A stretch of DNA of 64,000 nt. Origin: Anagrus nilaparvatae (taxonomy: Eukaryota; Arthropoda; Insecta; Hymenoptera; Mymaridae). The stretch is taken from positions 208,672 through 272,671 of the forward strand of contig JAKSXM010000044.1 in assembly GCA_022575985.1 (NCBI GenBank), read 5' to 3'. The notes under the pieces were generated by a model. It saw only the letters and a list, made by a program, of their open reading frames with translations. It was not told where the DNA came from and did not search any database. Position 1 is the stretch's first letter, and every line of letters starts with the position of its first letter. Shown in pieces: positions 21,850-32,559 of the stretch. The translations under genes were made by a program, and so were the position numbers.

Positions 21850-22216
21850 TCCTTTCTCAATAATTAAATAGGACAGCCCATACTTAAACAACAGCAATAA
21901 ATACCAAAATTAAATAGTCGGTTAGTATTTAGCCTAAAAGAATTGGTTATTCATCGGTATTTGACATACTTACAACATCTCATTTTATTTAAAATAAACC
22001 ACTCCTTTTAAGTATGGTGTTTACTTTGAGAAATAATAAAATAATTATCAAAGATACCTGAACTATTTCCGCTAAAAAATATAAAATATGAGCTTTTTTG
22101 ACAATATTTATTTTATTACTTTTTTTAACGAATCTCATTATTTGTAAAGAACGGTTAATTTGACATAAAAAAAATTTTTAAAAGTGTGTCAAATATCAAT
22201 GAATAACTAATTTTTT
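21850..22216. repeat. Two overlapping inverted repeats (MITE-like)
   Basis: TTTCTCAATAATTAAATAGG...CCATACTTAA at about 21855-21890 is inverted near 22010-22036 (TTAAGTATGG...CTTTGAGAAA). In addition, TTGGTTATTCATCGGTATTT at 21943 is inverted as AAATATCAATGAATAACTAA near 22188-22210. The two pairs interlock, which suggests one small element inserted in another. No target duplication is clear. Confidence 0.55.
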
Positions 22217-22757
22217 TAATTTCACTACCAATTGAATATTTATAATTACTAAGGAATTTTAAGCTGTAGGTCAATTTGGGAATATTTAATTAATTACTAG
22301 GTTATATCGAGAATAATCTGACCTCGGAATAGTACAAAACTGGTTTTTTTATTTAACACTTTTCAAGCTAATTGACTGCTTAATGTTCTTTTGAAAAAAA
22401 AAATAGGTTAATTAGAATTGAAAAATCACAAGAATTCGCCTGAAACATAAAAAAATGCACATTTAACCAAATATTCATTTTGTTTTCATTGAAACGACCC
22501 ATATATACACATTTTAATCAAAAAATTTTTTATATATCTTATTAAAAATCTAAAATATTTAAGAAAAAAAAATAGGTTAACGAAAATATTAAGGAAAGGA
22601 GCAAAAAAAAAAAAGAAATTTTAATAAGAAATATTTATGGGCATATATTTAAATTTTTAAAAAAATAATTATAATTTTTTGATTATATTATTTTAAAAAA
22701 GATAAAATACATTTTTAAATATAAGTATTTATTAAAAGAAAGAACCTAAAAAAAAAG

Positions 22758-22899
22758 GAAGAAGAGCCAATGGCCTTTCAATTAAAGTGGGGGTATCATC
22801 CAAAAAAATTTTTGAAAACAGGTCCTCTTTTACACTGACCAGGATATAAAACAGCATCCGTTATTCGTTTTTCGGCAGTTACGATTCATCGATTGAACA
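22758..22899 (+). promoter_or_regulatory. Promoter and 5' exon of the plus-strand Osiris gene
   Basis: GAAGAAGAGCCAATGGC (22758-22774) contains a CCAAT box and is repeated exactly upstream of the minus-strand paralog at 29380-29396. TATAAA lies at 22845-22850. About 30 bp on is the likely start, in TCGGCAGTTACGA (near 22877). A short untranslated exon ends at GAACA|GTAAGT (22899/22900). The likely acceptor is TTTGTCAAG ending at 23004, just upstream of the ATG at 23036. The arrangement is seen in the sequence; activity is inferred. Confidence 0.75.
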
Positions 22900-23035
22900 G
22901 TAAGTTCAAAAAAAGAAGAATTAGTGAAAAAAAATTAATTTTTTTTTTTAAATTAACTTATAAAAAAAATAAGGTTTAATCCTTATTTTAAAATATTTGT
23001 CAAGTGTAAAACTTAAAAAAAATTCAATAATCAAA

Positions 23036-24106
23036 ATGATGAAATTCGTAGTACTTTGCGGTTTAATCGCAACAGCATTAGCTGCACCATCAACACAAGA
23101 AAATCAAGGTTCATTATTAGAAGAAGTTTATGACATTTATTCGTCATGTTCAGGAAAAGATTTATCAGTTTGCCTAAAAATGAAAGCACTCGGTTACGTC
23201 GACAGGGCAGCAAGATCAGCTGAAATTAATTTAATGGATGGAATCAAAATCGTCAAAGTCGAAGAAGAATCAAAAGCCAGGTAAATTTAAATACAATAAA
23301 CATTTTATTTATTTTTAATTTATTTAAAAGAGAAAATTTTATTTATTATCTTTGTAAAAAAATCACGTAAAATATAAATTACCGGGTATAAAATAAAAGT
23401 GAACGCGATTTTTTTTTTCGAAGGCGAAAGTTTTTTTTAGAGATTTTACAAATTAGATAGAAATTTTTTATTGAACTATTTAAAAATTAACAATTTTTTA
23501 GTAATAAAAATATTTTAATAACTTTTATTTTCTTTTTTGTTACAGCCGTGCTGACAATGCAAGGTCATTGAACGACATTGAAGCTAATTTACCTGTAGAA
23601 ATTGAAGCTAAAGAAGCCGCAGTCGACGATGCAATCTTGGAAAAAACAATTGCATTCATGTCCACCCACACAGTCGAAGTTAACAAACCAGGTGCACGAG
23701 AATCTCGTGCTGCCAATGACGAAGGTAAAAAATGACTTTTTTACAAAATTAAAAAATAAAAATTTTGTTGCAAATTTTTTTAACTAAAAATTTTGTTTTT
23801 TTTTAAATTACAGCTCGTCTCCTCAAGAAAAAGAAGGGTCTCTTGAAACACATCTTACCTCTTATTATGATCTTGAAACTTAAGGCTTTATTCTTAATCC
23901 CAGTCGTAATTGGAGTCCTCACTCTTATGGTATTCAAAGCCCTCATTGCTGGAAAAATTGCTTTGGTACTCAGCGCTATTCTTGCCTTCCAAAAATTCGT
24001 TGGTGCTAACAGAGTAAACACATACGACCAATTACCCGTACCAATTAACGAAGCACACACTGGTGGATGGGCTAGAGCTTACGCTGGTCAAAAACCAACA
24101 CAATAA
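23036..24106 (+). CDS. Osiris family protein (238 aa, three coding exons)
   Basis: Coding exons are 23036-23280, 23546-23724 and 23814-24106, with GT-AG introns and phases that keep one frame of 239 codons. The product has a signal peptide (about 1-17) and a short N-terminal domain with a Cys pair (C38, C46) and 'RSAEINLMDGIKIVK'. A polar linker in exon 2 carries 'SLNDIEANLP' and 'FMSTHTVEV'. Exon 3 has the KKKK basic run, then about 50 hydrophobic residues (roughly 151-201), and ends 'GWARAYAGQKPTQ'. This is the standard Osiris (DUF1676) layout. The family is insect-specific; Osiris proteins are linked to cuticle secretion and vesicle traffic in epithelia, with the hydrophobic block probably membrane-associated. 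The start is the first ATG of an ATGATG pair; the upstream frame lacks an ATG. Its closest relative here is the convergent gene at 28081-29116. I do not assign an Osi number. Confidence 0.92.
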
Positions 24107-24229
24107 ACATAATGAATTTAAGAAGACTTTAATTTAAATTATTTAATTTATTTATTTAAAAAATTAAATTATTTCAAATTTCTAATTTATTATTATTTAT
24201 GAGAATACAGAATATTTAGGTCAAACGAC

Positions 24230-24520
24230 TGAAATATTTAAGGATCGACAGTTTACACCTTAAAACCACGACGAATAACTTGAGAACGTGACTTTTGACA
24301 AACTAAACAGACGATTTTTACTGTGACGTTATGTAAATAAAAGACAAACAAAAAAGTACTACTTGACGAATACGCTGACTCAAAAAAGTGACAGAATTTA
24401 CAGTTGACAATATTTTTGTTGTTGTTGTTGTTTGTTGTTGTTGTGACGATTTTTTGTTAAATATTTTTTAACAGACATACAGAAGACATGACTATAAAAG
24501 ACAAAAAAATGTGATTTAAT
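24230..24520 (+). promoter_or_regulatory. TGAC-rich 3' untranslated region of the plus-strand Osiris gene
   Basis: About nine TGAC words occur on the sense strand in 290 bases of an AT-rich background, where roughly one would be expected. Examples are GAACGTGACTTTTGACAAAC, CTGTGACGTT and AGTGACAGAATT. AATAAA signals occur at 24336 and again near 24614. The convergent paralog has the same feature. That it is transcribed and acts in RNA regulation is inference. Confidence 0.5.
24413..24442. repeat. TTG trinucleotide microsatellite
   Basis: A run of TTG units (TTGTTGTTGTTGTTG, then TTTGTTGTTGTTG) lies within the likely 3' untranslated region. On the sense strand it gives UUGUUG repeats. Confidence 0.85.
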
Positions 24521-25700
24521 TAAAGTGAATTTTTATTCTAAAAAAAAATTATACGTTACTTTACTGTTATTTTTTGTTTGAAAAAAAAAGACTTATAAAA
24601 ATTAATGACTAGGAATAAAACAATCAGTTGAATTCTCATAAATAAATGAATAAAAGACACATAAAATTCCATAATGGAATTGTAATCGAAGATTTTGTAA
24701 AATTATTAATTTTAAAAACTTAGCTATTATTATTTATCTAACTTATTGAATGTAATTTATTTAAAAATAAAAAAAATGATGAATGTTTTTATTACCTAAA
24801 AAAAATCTATTTAATTCAAAAATCCTTAACTAAATTCCAAAAGATAAAAAGTACTTAAAATAAAATATTTGTCCCATATATTAAACCAAAAAAATGAGGA
24901 CAGCATCAATTAAAAAAAAAAATGATGTTAAAATTTGACACAAAAATTATTATCCTTATTAAAAATAAAAATAACAGTTTTTAATTAAATTCTTCTTCAT
25001 ATAATGTGAGAAGTTATTTTAAAAAAATGTTTATTTAACTGTAATATTTTAATACTTTGGAAATTATGTCCTTTTAAATTATTTTAATTTATATTCATTG
25101 GTATTTTAAGAAATATCCATACTTATCCTTTTCTGGTTACGATAAATATTTTATGATTTTGAAAATAAAATTTAATATTTTTTGGGTTAAATTGTGAATT
25201 TATAATTTTATATTTTTTGAAATTAAAAATGATCAGCTTGGTAATTGCTGCTAATTAATGGTTTAAAAATTATTTCATTTTTTAATTTTGATTTTAAAAA
25301 TAATTTTTTTTCGTAAGATCTTTAACCTAATAACTCAAAATGTTGGACAAAAATTTTTATTTGAAAAATAATTTTCTAAAATTGGAATTATTTATCATTT
25401 TTGAGCTGCTGTGAAAGGGTTAACAAATAAATTATTATTATTTAGGCTTGGACAATTATAAATTAAAAATCGGGGCTTATGTGGATATGATTCCTTTTCC
25501 AAAATAAAAATCATATAAGACTAATAAATAATTTTTGATAGGTTATCTTTTGAATTTAAAAAATTTAATAAATTGAGTTATTACAGTTTATCACGCAACA
25601 GGTGCATAAATTTAAAATTAATTGGGCTTATGGTGTTTTAATTTTTTTACTGAATCGACAATTTTTCAAGACTATGGGCATATGACTATGGGCATATGTA
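24521..25700. other. AT-rich intergenic stretch, nothing recognised
   Basis: A 5' part may still belong to the 3' end of the Osiris transcript (AATAAA near 24614 and 24650). Beyond that I see only AT-rich sequence without frames or clear repeats. Confidence 0.5.
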
Positions 25701-26026
25701 CACTGTAAAAAGTAACTTTCTTAGATTCACAAAAAAAATAGAATATTTTCAAAAAATTAGTAATTTTTCGAAAAAAATCGTGAATTTACTAAATTTAGAA
25801 TATTAACTAAAAATTTGAGTATTTCTGATTTTTTTTTTTGTAAATTCACGAGAAAAATTGATAATTTACAATTTTTTTTCGAAAATTCACAAAAAAAATC
25901 TAGAATCTTCGAATTTGTTGTTAATACTTTAAATTTAGTAAATTTACGATTATTTTCAAAAATTTACTAATTTTTCGAAAATATTCTATTTTTTTTGTGA
26001 ATCTAAGAAAGTTACTTTTTGCAGTG
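25701..26026. mobile_element. CACTGTAAAAAG MITE, copy 1
   Basis: Terminal inverted repeats CACTGTAAAAAGTAACTTTC and GAAAGTTACTTTTTGCAGTG, with TA outside both ends (25699-25700 and 26027-26028), i.e. a Tc1/mariner-type target. Inverted similarity continues inward through TTAGATTCACAAAAAAAATA. The interior is self-complementary with no coding capacity. Other copies: 26513-26940 and 59959-60135. Confidence 0.9.
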
Positions 26027-26126
26027 TAAAAAATCAAAAATTTCTGTTCTTTTATTCCATGGTTTTTTATTATTTTATTAATTTCAGTAGAAAATTTATA
26101 ATTTTATAAAACATTTAAGAAATAGT

Positions 26127-26249
26127 ATATTACGAGCCCGCGTCCAGAAAATTAAAAAGTGATCCAAATCGTATGTAAATTGCGAGGTGAAGCCGAGGTT
26201 GGTAAACTTCGATTCTGATCATTTTTTATTTATGGACAAGGGTCGTATA
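26127..26249. mobile_element. Small TIR element ending TATTACGACCC-GTCCAGAAAA, copy 1
   Basis: TATTACGAGCCCGCGTCCAGAAAA is inverted as TTTATGGACAAGGGTCGTATA at the right. A second copy with the same ends is at 30158-30241. In both copies the right end is followed by a short related stretch with GTCAGTGG and AAGAAAAC, so the element may extend to about 26290. Confidence 0.6.
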
Positions 26250-26324
26250 CGATTTGTCTTCGTCAGTGGCAAGAAAACTAGCCGCTGACAAGAAAAAAAT
26301 ATTATCAATATTTTTTTGCAAGTT

Positions 26325-26473
26325 AAATATGAATAAATATGAATCTTTTGACAATGAAGGCAATAAATAATGAAAGGTAAACAATTGTTTTTGAATTCAA
26401 CACAATTTAAAAACAATTGTTTACCTTTTATTTATTGCCATCTTGGTCGAAAGATTCAAATTTATTCATATTT
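26325..26473. repeat. Long imperfect hairpin (~150 nt)
   Basis: The outer stem pairs AATATGAATAAATATGAATC (from 26326) with GATTCAAATTTATTCATATT. The inner stem pairs GGCAATAAATAATGAAAGGT and AAACAATTGTTTTT (26359-26393) with their near-complements ending at 26440. The loop is about 17 nt (GAATTCAACACAATTTA). The size and paired inner 30 bp resemble a microRNA-type precursor, but a MITE-derived palindrome is as likely because transposons flank it closely. Confidence 0.65.
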
Positions 26474-26512
26474 ATACAAGAATCTGGGCGAAAAATTCAT
26501 CAAAGATAACTA

Positions 26513-26940
26513 CACTGTAAAAAGTAACTTTCTTAGATTTACAAAAAAAACAGAATTTTTTCGAAAAATTAGTGAATTTTAAAAAAATTTTGTAAATATT
26601 CGATAAAAATCGTAAATTTATTAAATTTAGCATATTATCGAAAAATTCGAGAATTCCCAATTTTTTTTTGTGCTTTTACGAAAAAAGTTGTAAATTCACA
26701 ACTATTTTTCGTAAATTTACAACTATTTTTTGTAAATTTTCGAAAAAAAATTGTAAATTATCAATTTTTTTTGCGAATTCACAAAAAAAAAACTGAGAGT
26801 ACTCGAATTTTTCGTTAATATACTAAATTTAGTAAATTTACGATTTTTTTTGAATATTTACAAATTTTTTCGAAAATTTACTAATTTTTCGAAAATGTTC
26901 TAATTTTTTTGTTAATATAAGAAAGTTACTTTTTACAGTG
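26513..26940. mobile_element. CACTGTAAAAAG MITE, copy 2
   Basis: The ends are CACTGTAAAAAGTAACTTTC and GAAAGTTACTTTTTACAGTG, flanked by TA on both sides (26511-26512 and 26941-26942). It is longer than copy 1 because of extra 'GTAAATTTACAACTATTTTT'-type internal repeats. No coding capacity. Confidence 0.9.
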
Positions 26941-27640
26941 TATTTCTCAAGTTAAATTTTTTAAATATATATACTTTCACTCCATTTCAATACTGTACTA
27001 GGGAAAAAAATAATTTTTTTAAATTTTAAAGTAAATCATGCTAAAATTACCAATAGAAAATTCCAAAATTTATTTAAATCAAAATCTGATACCCATAACT
27101 ACAATAAATTACTGAATGATAAAATATATTAGACTATTTCATTTCATTATTTCTTGAACCAATTTTTAAAGTACAATATCGCAATGTTTTGACGATATAT
27201 TGTACCAATTTTTAAGGATATATTTTAAAAAAACATAATTGCATATTTTTTGTAATAAAAAACATTCGTTAAGTTTTATTAAATACATAAAAAATAAGTT
27301 ACATTAAATAATATGGCCACAAAAGAAGCCTTAAAAATATAATAAATACATTATTACATAATTAATTTATATTAATTCTCTAATTAAATAAAAAAAAAAT
27401 GGCGTGCACAATGCTGACTATTAATAAACATTTTTTATGCATGGAACTAGAAACTGATAAATCTTCAAAAAAAACGAAGATTACAATTTACCTCAGTTTA
27501 GTTCTTGACGTAAAGTCTTTTTACGCGTTTTTTTTTTCTTCTTGTATTTATATTTTCATTTACGAGGTCACGTGGGGTTGACTGTTTACTTTTTTAAAGT
27601 CTTCAGTTTAACAATAACTAAAACATTATAACAATTAAAT
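26941..27640. other. AT-rich intergenic stretch, nothing recognised
   Basis: No gene is seen. The 60-codon frame at 27399-27581 is not like any known protein. Confidence 0.5.
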
Positions 27641-27925
27641 AACTAAATTCACTTTTATGTCACTGTCTTATTTTTCATGTCATTTTTTGTCTTTTTCGTC
27701 CGTTTAAATAATCAACAACTAATCGTCACAACAATCGTCACTGTATAATGTCACTTTGTCTTTCAGTACACTCGTCTTCATTTGAACAAAAATTATGTTG
27801 GTATTATTTACATTTTGTCACTGTTAAAATTGTCATTATTTTATATAAAAAAGGTGCGAACTGTCAGTCCAAAGACTTTTTTTTTGCCTAGTGTTCTAAT
27901 AAATAAATTCAAACAGTCACCACGA
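27640..27925 (-). promoter_or_regulatory. TGAC-rich 3' untranslated region of the minus-strand Osiris gene
   Basis: Read on the sense (minus) strand, about nine TGAC words occur here, e.g. AGTGACATTATACAGTGACG and ACAGTGACATAAAAGTGA. This mirrors the 3' region of the plus-strand paralog at 24230-24520. Low overall similarity with the motif retained suggests selection on the motif or a shared simple origin. Confidence 0.5.
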
Positions 27926-27946
27926 TGATCCTCATAAATGATGAGA

Positions 27947-27991
27947 GAGAGAAAGAAAGAGAGAGAAAGAGAGAAAGAGGTAGAGAGAATA
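27947..27991. repeat. GA-rich microsatellite
   Basis: An interrupted GA/GAAA run (GAGAGAGAAAGAAAGAGAGA and onward) lies about 90 bp beyond the stop codon of the minus-strand Osiris gene. It appears as CT repeats in that transcript. Confidence 0.85.
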
Positions 27992-28080
27992 AGTTGAAAT
28001 TTGTTAACTTAATTTTCTTTCATAAATAAATAATTTAAATTAGAGTCTTCATATTCATTCTGAGTATTTTTCATTCCTTT

Positions 28081-29116
28081 TTATTGTGCTGGTTTTTGTG
28101 CAGCATAAGCTCTTGCCCATCCGGAACTGTGGTGTTGATGTTCATCATGGACAATTGGGTGGCTTTCGAAACCTTGACCTGCTTTGTTTCCAAGAAGTTT
28201 TTGGAAAGCAAGGATGGCACTGATGATTAAAGCAATTTTACCAATTACGAGAGCTTTGAAAGCCAAAAGGGCAAGTCCACCAATGAGGATTGGGACAAGG
28301 ACTAAAGCCTTAAGTTTCAAGAGCATCAAAATAGGTAAGAGAGCTTTCAAACCCTTCTTTTTCTTGTGAAGACGTGCTGTAAATAACAAAATAAAAATTC
28401 ATGTTAAAAAATTCTACAAACGAGATAATTTATTTTTTAATTTGATAAAATAGAAATCACTTACGTTCATCTCCAAGAGCACGAGATTCTGCAGAGCTTG
28501 GGTAACTGAATTCAACATTGTGTGTAGACAAGAACCTTGAAGCTCTATCGAAAATGGCATCATCAACAGCTGCTTCTCTGGCTTCAGTTTCTGCGGGTAA
28601 GGAAGCTTCAATGTCGTTCAACGACCTTGCATTGTCAGCACGGCTTTAAAAAAAAAAGAAAATAATAATGAAAATAAAAAGGTTAAACTTGATTATAACT
28701 TTTATCTAATAGCAAGATCTGCAAAACTCTCGCCTTTGAAAACAACCACGCTCACTTTCCTTATATACCCGGCAATTTATCTCCGGTCTATGTAATTTTC
28801 TCTTAGATAATAATAAACTTTGAATCTAATAATTTTCTCTTTTACAGTAAATAAAATTTGTTTATTTATCTTACCTGGCTTTAGCTTCTTCAGTTTTAAC
28901 AATTTTGACTCCATCCATTAAATTAATTTCAGCCGATCTTGCTGCCCTATCAACAATTCCAAGGGCTTTAATTTTTAAACATACTGATAAATCTTTATCC
29001 GAACAAGAGGAGTAAAGATTGTAAACTTCTCCAAACAAAGATACTTGATTCTCTTGTGTTGATGGTGCAGCCAATGTTGTTGCGATTAACGCACAAAGTA
29101 CCACAAATTTCATCAT
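28081..29116 (-). CDS. Osiris family protein (238 aa, three coding exons), paralog of the 23-kb gene
   Basis: Coding exons on the minus strand are 29116-28875, 28643-28465 and 28376-28081. Donors are GCCAG|GTAAG and GAAC|GTAAG; acceptors are TTTAAAG and TTTACAG. Total 239 codons, the same length and exon pattern as the plus-strand gene at 23036-24106 (exon 2 is exactly 179 bp in both). The first exon differs at about a dozen residues. Features: signal peptide, Cys pair in 'YSSCSDKDLSVC', 'RSAEINLMDGVKIVK', a KKKK run, a long hydrophobic segment ('LKALVLVPILIGGLALLAF') and the tail 'GWARAYAAQKPAQ'. The histidine-rich 'HDEHQHH' before the tail is lacking in the partner. The two genes converge, with 4 kb of MITE-rich sequence between them, consistent with an inverted tandem duplication. 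No Osi number is assigned. Confidence 0.92.
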
Positions 29117-29261
29117 TTTGTTTTATAAATTTTCTAAGTCACACTCGACAAAATAAAAGACTACGGTGTAAGATCGCACCTTTTTTTATTCAAACTAAAA
29201 AGTTATTATTTATAAAATAACAACACACTATTTATTTAATTATTATTTTTTTTTTGAACTA

Positions 29262-29396
29262 GCTGTTCAAACGATGTATCGTAACTGCCTGAAAGAATGA
29301 CGATGCTGCCTTTTATCATCGTCGCGAAAGGGGACCTGTGTACGTTTTTGAAATTTTGATGGCCCCCACCTATCGAATAGCCATTGGCTCTTCTTC
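29262..29396 (-). promoter_or_regulatory. Promoter and 5' exon of the minus-strand Osiris gene
   Basis: The block GAAGAAGAGCCAATGGC (29396-29380, minus strand) is identical to that of the paralog. After it both have GTGGGGG, ATC, a TTT/AAAAC stretch and CAGGTCC. The TATA-type box GATAAAAGG is at 29317-29309, and the start region GGCAGTTACGAT lies near 29287-29276. TTGAACA is conserved, but where the paralog has the donor GTAAGT this gene reads GCTAGT (29263 downward). The first exon therefore either uses a GC donor or is unspliced. Confidence 0.7.
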
Positions 29397-30157
29397 ATTT
29401 TTTTTCTGTCACTTTGGCTGGTCATCCTCAATAATAAAAATTTAACGCATACAAATACTTACTTTTACCTACTTTGCTAATTTTTTTTTCTTTTTCTTTT
29501 ATGAGTTTCTTTGCACGGAAATCGTATTTAAACCCATCTCTTTTTTTTTTTAAATTCATATATTATTATTTGAACTCAATACTAAAGAGGAGAGAGTAAA
29601 GTGTAAAGCATTATTTTTTCATTAAAGTAAGTGCGTTAATGAGCTCTCTCTTTCTCTAAGAGGACCACTCGAATATTCATCGCCTCGAGCAAATATTTAT
29701 TTATAGATATTTTTTACGTGACTGAAAAATATTTCTATAAAACTGGACAGTCTTAGATGAATATAAAATTTTAATAATTTTTAGAAGATTCACGAACTTT
29801 AATAAATTTTTGATGATTTTAGCAAATAACTATTTTGACTTGGTATTTGTGTTTGCCACCTAAGTAATAATTGCATCCTATTTTTAGTAAAAGTAAATCG
29901 TGCATGAATAAATTTTAAGTTACAGTTAAGAAACAACGCTGATGAATGAAGTGCATTCAAATGTAATACAGTAGCTGCTATTGTCTCAACTTTGTCTAGG
30001 TTTTATCTGAAAAAGCTTTGTAGTATTAAATCGGTCATTGGTTTTTTATGAAAATTGTTACATTCAAAACTCGTATCAAAAATATCTACACATACATAAA
30101 ACTAGGTAACATGTAAATCATTTCTGCGGACCTATGTCCTACTGTACCTAATAGCAT
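29397..30157. other. AT-rich upstream region
   Basis: No gene is seen. A purine-rich patch (GAGGAGAGAGTAAAG) is near 29588, and a less AT-rich segment lies around 29640-29690. Confidence 0.4.
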
Positions 30158-30241
30158 ATTACGACCCCAGTCCAGAAAAATGAAGAATTTGGCCCAAATT
30201 TTTTGGGGTAATCTTTTTTTATGGACCAGGGCCTTATACAA
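30158..30241. mobile_element. Small TIR element ending TATTACGACCC-GTCCAGAAAA, copy 2
   Basis: TATTACGACCCCAGTCCAGA is inverted as TTTTTATGGACCAGGGCCTT at the right. It is followed by CGTCAGTGGTAAGAAAAC, as in copy 1 at 26127. No coding capacity. Confidence 0.6.
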
Positions 30242-32200
30242 TTTTTCTGCGTCAGTGGTAAGAAAACAGGTCTTTGGGAAATACGTGCTTTCAGGGCACT
30301 GACCAGAAAAATAAATTGCTTCAGCTCCAGTCTCTGTAATTAATTATATTGTGCCAGAATAAATTTATAGTTTTGAATTAAATCTGAGCAGAAATTTTGT
30401 AAAAATGATTAATCTGAGCTGATTGCAATTCGTGGATTACTAAAACAAGAAGTTTATACCCAATTGCCACTTACCTATAAATTACTAAAGTCTAAAAATT
30501 TTGCTGATTTTTCTTTTAACCCATTTGCGACCCAATTCGTTGTTTTATAAATTAAAAATCTTGTCACCTATTTCTGATAAATTTTTATAATGATGCTTTT
30601 ATAATTAATATTTACCTTTCAAATGTGGAAATTTTCTATAATTTTAGAATATTAAAATTTTTATCAAATCTTCCAAAAAATTACAAAAATACTAAAAATC
30701 GAATATCTTAAACCTCAGCAACTATTTCTATTTTTAAAACAATCAAAAAAAAAGTTTTTACTCGCATAAATACAATAAATATACAAGTAATAAATGGTAT
30801 CGTGTGAATTTTTTTATTAAAAAAAGTAGAAAATCATGAGCTAATTACTGGTTAAAATATACCAAGTGTAATTATGATATCCATTTCATCGACATATCAT
30901 GTACTGTGTACTATAATTGAGGTAAACAATAGTAAATAATTTAATTTTTAATATAGATATACAGGTACTTATTTCAATTTCTGAGAATTTTATTTAACTA
31001 ACAAGTAGAAGTAGCAAATTTTAAGAATACAGTGAAAATTTTGCTCACCAAATGAGGAACTGTATAATTGAATAGAGCTTACAGGCCTGTTATTTACTTT
31101 TTTGTTTAATTATTTAAAAATCTACATACACTGTAAAAATATATTGCTTGAAAACTCACAAAAATTATACATCATCATAAAATCAATTTTTTTGTATGAA
31201 TGGTTAAATCATGAAATTTTAATATTAAAATTAAAATTTTTTTTTTGACTATTTAGCAGCAGGGCAGAATTTTAAATAGTTGGTTGAATGCCTGCTTGAA
31301 TTTTTAAGAAACTACTTGAAAATTCAAAACTCAAGGAAACCACCTAAATCGTTTTTTTTTTTTTTAACCATCCAATAATTCACTACTTATACAGAAAATG
31401 TTTGACTGATCTATTGCTCCATATCTAGGTATATCCAAGCATTCTCTACTTATAAAATAAAAGTTTCCTGTAGAATTCGATTTGATCTATAAGAATATTG
31501 TCCAATTTCCCAAAAAATTATACCCACCATAATTTTTTTCAAAATCATCATAATGTACTCACAAATCAAGAAAAACCCCCATATATAAAGTTATTAATTA
31601 ATAAAAAGCTATTAATTAATTTACGGATACAAATATGTACTTATAAAAAATAATGATGAAAATTGTGAGAGATTACGACCTAGTTTTTTTTTATAATTTT
31701 TTTTCTCCTTTTCATTGTATTTTATTTCGTTTAACAAGAGAATTATAAACTGCAATAAAAAAAAAATTTATAATGTTTAAACACAAGAAATTCGTTACGC
31801 TCATTTGATTAATTGATTAACCGCAAAAATTATTAATATTAAAATTTGTATTTTTTAAACATTCTTGTATAATAAAAGCTACATGATTTTTATGATAATT
31901 AAGTGCTTATCAAAAAAATTTTAATTATAACTTTTACTTCCTGTAAACTTGTTTTTTTTGGCAATTCATGCGCAATTATGATGTTAAAATTATGAATGAA
32001 GATGATTCTTCAATAACTTTCTCAATTTTTTTTTGTCGTTTCATGTTGTGTTGGAAAATAAATTTTTTACTTGTCATGAATTAAAAAATGAAAGCAAAAT
32101 TTTTAATGAAAGCATATACTTTTTATTTATACTAGTACTTTTTTCTTAACTAAATTCAGTGATTCTAAAAACTCAAAATCAATTTACAGTGATTTTATAG
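30242..32200. other. AT-rich intergenic region; one solitary CACTGTAAAAA end
   Basis: No gene is recognised. TA-CACTGTAAAAATATATTGC at 31127-31147 resembles the end of the element at 9051, but no partner end is visible nearby. Confidence 0.45.
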
Positions 32201-32475
32201 GCAACCTAAAAGTTGAAGAAATGACTATGCCGAGTAAAAACGCAACATGAAAAGTCCCTCAAAACTTTTTAATGATACAGAAACTTCCCCTTTATTCCCG
32301 TTGTTTTTGTACTCCAGATGCACGCAAAGTTGACTTTTTCCTAAATTATTTTGAATGAGAATGCAAGCAAATGAAAATACGGGAGTTTTATTCCTGACAT
32401 CAAAACTCCTAGTTGCCCGTTGGCTATAAACTTCTAAGCTGGGACATTTGACCAACAAGAGCGTACACAGTTAAC
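32201..32475. other. Higher-GC segment with a 77-codon minus-strand frame
   Basis: The segment is less AT-rich than its flanks and has an open minus-strand frame (32458-32225) with 'LCVHLEYKNNGNKGEVSVSL'. I do not recognise it and see no neighbouring exon. It is probably a transposon remnant. Confidence 0.3.
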
Positions 32476-32559
32476 TATTTTATGTATAAATCACGTCCCT
32501 GAAACAAAAATGCCCTAACCCAGGAGTCTTTAACTAATAAACGGGAAACCGGTATTTTT

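Noticed and set aside
22997..23035. Earlier start for the plus-strand Osiris protein
   Set aside because: The upstream codons begin with TTG and would put a charged stretch before the signal peptide. The ATG at 23036 gives a clean signal sequence and matches the paralog.
23803..24060. Antisense frame in the last exon of the plus-strand Osiris gene
   Set aside because: It is the complement of a conserved coding exon, a shadow of biased codon use. The same applies at 28184-28369 and 58537-58803.
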